Assembly: GCA_934272845.1 (NCBI GenBank)
Contig: CAKQSF010000010.1
Location: 4,026 to 68,025, forward strand
Direction: 5' to 3'
Length of the DNA: 64,000 bases
Source: an uncultured Prevotella sp.
GTDB taxonomy: Bacteria > Bacteroidota > Bacteroidia > Bacteroidales > Bacteroidaceae
A program made the position numbers and the translations under genes. Positions 63,133 to 64,000 of the stretch are shown piece by piece (the first letter of the stretch is position 1; every line of letters begins with the position of its first letter). The notes under the pieces were generated by a model. That model saw nothing but the letters and a program-made list of their open reading frames with translations, ran no database searches and had not been told where the DNA came from.

Positions 63133-64000
63133 TTAGATTTTTCTTGGGTCAGTGATTACGCCTGTGATAGCAGATGCTGCAACGGTCAATGGTGAAGCCA
63201 GAACGGTGCGAGCACCAGGTCCCTGACGACCAACGAAGTTACGGTTGCTGGTTGATATAGCCAGTTTGCCAGCAGGCACCTTATCAGGGTTCATTGCCAG
63301 ACAAGCAGAGCAAGAAGGTAGACGCAGTTCAAAACCTGCTTCTTCCAAAATCTTGTCAATACCCTCATCTATAATTTGCTGTCTAACGAGCCATGAGCCT
63401 GGTACTAACCATGCTACTACGTTGTCGGCCTTCTTCTTACCTTTCACTACAGAAGCAAAGGCACGGAAGTCCTCAATACGACCGTTAGTACAAGCACCAA
63501 GGAAGCAGTAGTCAACAGGAGTGCCCTCCAACTTCTGTCCTGGTTCGAACTGCATATAGTCGAGTTGTGCCTTGAGTTGTGCAGCCTCTTCTTCAGATAC
63601 AGAGTCAAGAGCAGGAACAGTGCCGTCGATGGCAATACCGGCTCCAGGGTTTGTACCGTATGTTATACGTGGAGTAATATCCTCAGCGCGGTATGTAACC
63701 TCCTTGTCAAACACTGCGTCGTCATCACTCTTCAGAGTCTTCCAATACTCAACAGCCTTATCCCATGCTTCACCCTTAGGAGCATATTCACGACCCTTGA
63801 GGTAAGCGAAAGTAGTCTCATCAGGAGCAATAATACCAGCACGTGAACCCATCTCGATAGAGAGGTTAGACAGTGTAAGACGACCCTCCATAGACATATT
63901 GCGGATGGCAGAACCAGCGTACTCCACTGCGTAACCCGTTGCACCAGAAGTCGTCATCTGTGCCATGATGTACAGAGCAACATCCTTTGCGGTAGTACCC
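63133..64000 (-). CDS. leuC: 3-isopropylmalate dehydratase large subunit (partial, N-terminal part outside the window)
   Basis: The reading frame continues past the right edge of the window, so only about the last 289 residues are seen. The Met at 63966 is internal: sequence before it ([13 protein letters not shown]) is also family-like. Fe-S cysteines lie in [17 protein letters not shown] and [16 protein letters not shown]-terminal [24 protein letters not shown] is standard. Aconitase-family enzyme converting 2- to 3-isopropylmalate with LeuD. It heads the visible leu cluster. Confidence 0.96.
   Translation of the reverse strand, partial: GTTAKDVALYIMAQMTTSGATGYAVEYAGSAIRNMSMEGRLTLSNLSIEMGSRAGIIAPDETTFAYLKGREYAPKGEAWDKAVEYWKTLKSDDDAVFDKEVTYRAEDITPRITYGTNPGAGIAIDGTVPALDSVSEEEAAQLKAQLDYMQFEPGQKLEGTPVDYCFLGACTNGRIEDFRAFASVVKGKKKADNVVAWLVPGSWLVRQQIIDEGIDKILEEAGFELRLPSCSACLAMNPDKVPAGKLAISTSNRNFVGRQGPGARTVLASPLTVAASAITGVITDPRKI

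Noticed and set aside
63133..63966. Complete 277 residue LeuC starting at 63966
   Set aside because: The frame stays open and family-like to the window edge, so the Met is internal.

Overview
The window comes from a Bacteroidales bacterium, most probably Prevotella or a close relative (Prevotellaceae). The evidence is the Bacteroidetes-type promoter (-7 box TAnnTTTG, about 20 bp from a TTTG-like -33 box) in front of many genes, the near absence of Shine-Dalgarno sites, an LpxC-FabZ fusion, a DUF4295 gene behind rpmB-rpmG, a DUF2723/GT117 membrane protein, a DUF5932 response regulator and many A/T-rich gaps. It is core chromosome: no phage, transposase gene, CRISPR array or rRNA was seen, and gene order is dense.

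Layout. 1-4.6 kb: the end of a surface beta-helix-like protein and a Dna2-like nuclease-helicase. 4.6-10.2 kb (minus): metY, a secreted exo-rhamnogalacturonan lyase-like enzyme, mltG. 10.4-14.1 kb (plus): rpsA, nth, a TlpA-like thioredoxin. 14.2-26.3 kb (minus): one long run purM-prfA-(49 aa gene)-pyrF-lpxD-lpxC/fabZ-lpxA-miaA-PBP1A-GHL10 lipoprotein, covering purine and pyrimidine synthesis, translation termination, lipid A and peptidoglycan. 26.8-40.5 kb (plus): cysE, an RlmL-like rRNA methylase, an S9 peptidase, purD, membrane proteins, a GT117 protein, a polysaccharide deacetylase, queG. 40.6-42.5 kb: divergent EamA transporter and inositol-phosphatase-like genes. 42.8-49.0 kb (minus): ilvD-ilvB-ilvN-acyl-ACP thioesterase-ilvC. 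49.2-50.7 kb (minus): response regulator, then rpmB-rpmG-DUF4295. 50.9-51.2 kb: tRNA-Thr(CGT) and tRNA-Gly(CCC). 52.1-55.7 kb (minus): 7TM-HD phosphohydrolase, unknown gene, cobalamin adenosyltransferase, DUF2795 gene. 55.9-60.3 kb (plus): gltX, waaA, comM-like. 60.4-64 kb (minus): leuC (cut by the window edge)-leuD-isopropylmalate/citramalate synthase-like-flavin/PNPOx-like gene. The ilv and leu clusters together cover most of branched-chain amino acid synthesis; metY and cysE supply sulfur amino acids; lpxA/C/D and waaA belong to lipid A-Kdo synthesis.

The most unusual signal is non-coding. Six intergenic regions hold short tandem arrays whose unit sequences fall into four unrelated families, yet whose period is always 22 bp (about two helical turns): near 26.45, 33.5, 34.3, 42.6, 51.7 and 60.35 kb. 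Two of them (8 and 11 units) flank a single gene. There are also MITE-like elements without ORFs: a 256 bp element with 23 bp terminal inverted repeats splitting lpxC/fabZ from lpxA, a 201 bp element with 30 bp inverted ends at 38 kb (one end recurs at 51.2 kb), and a compact hairpin with 9 bp flanking direct repeats at 42.5 kb.
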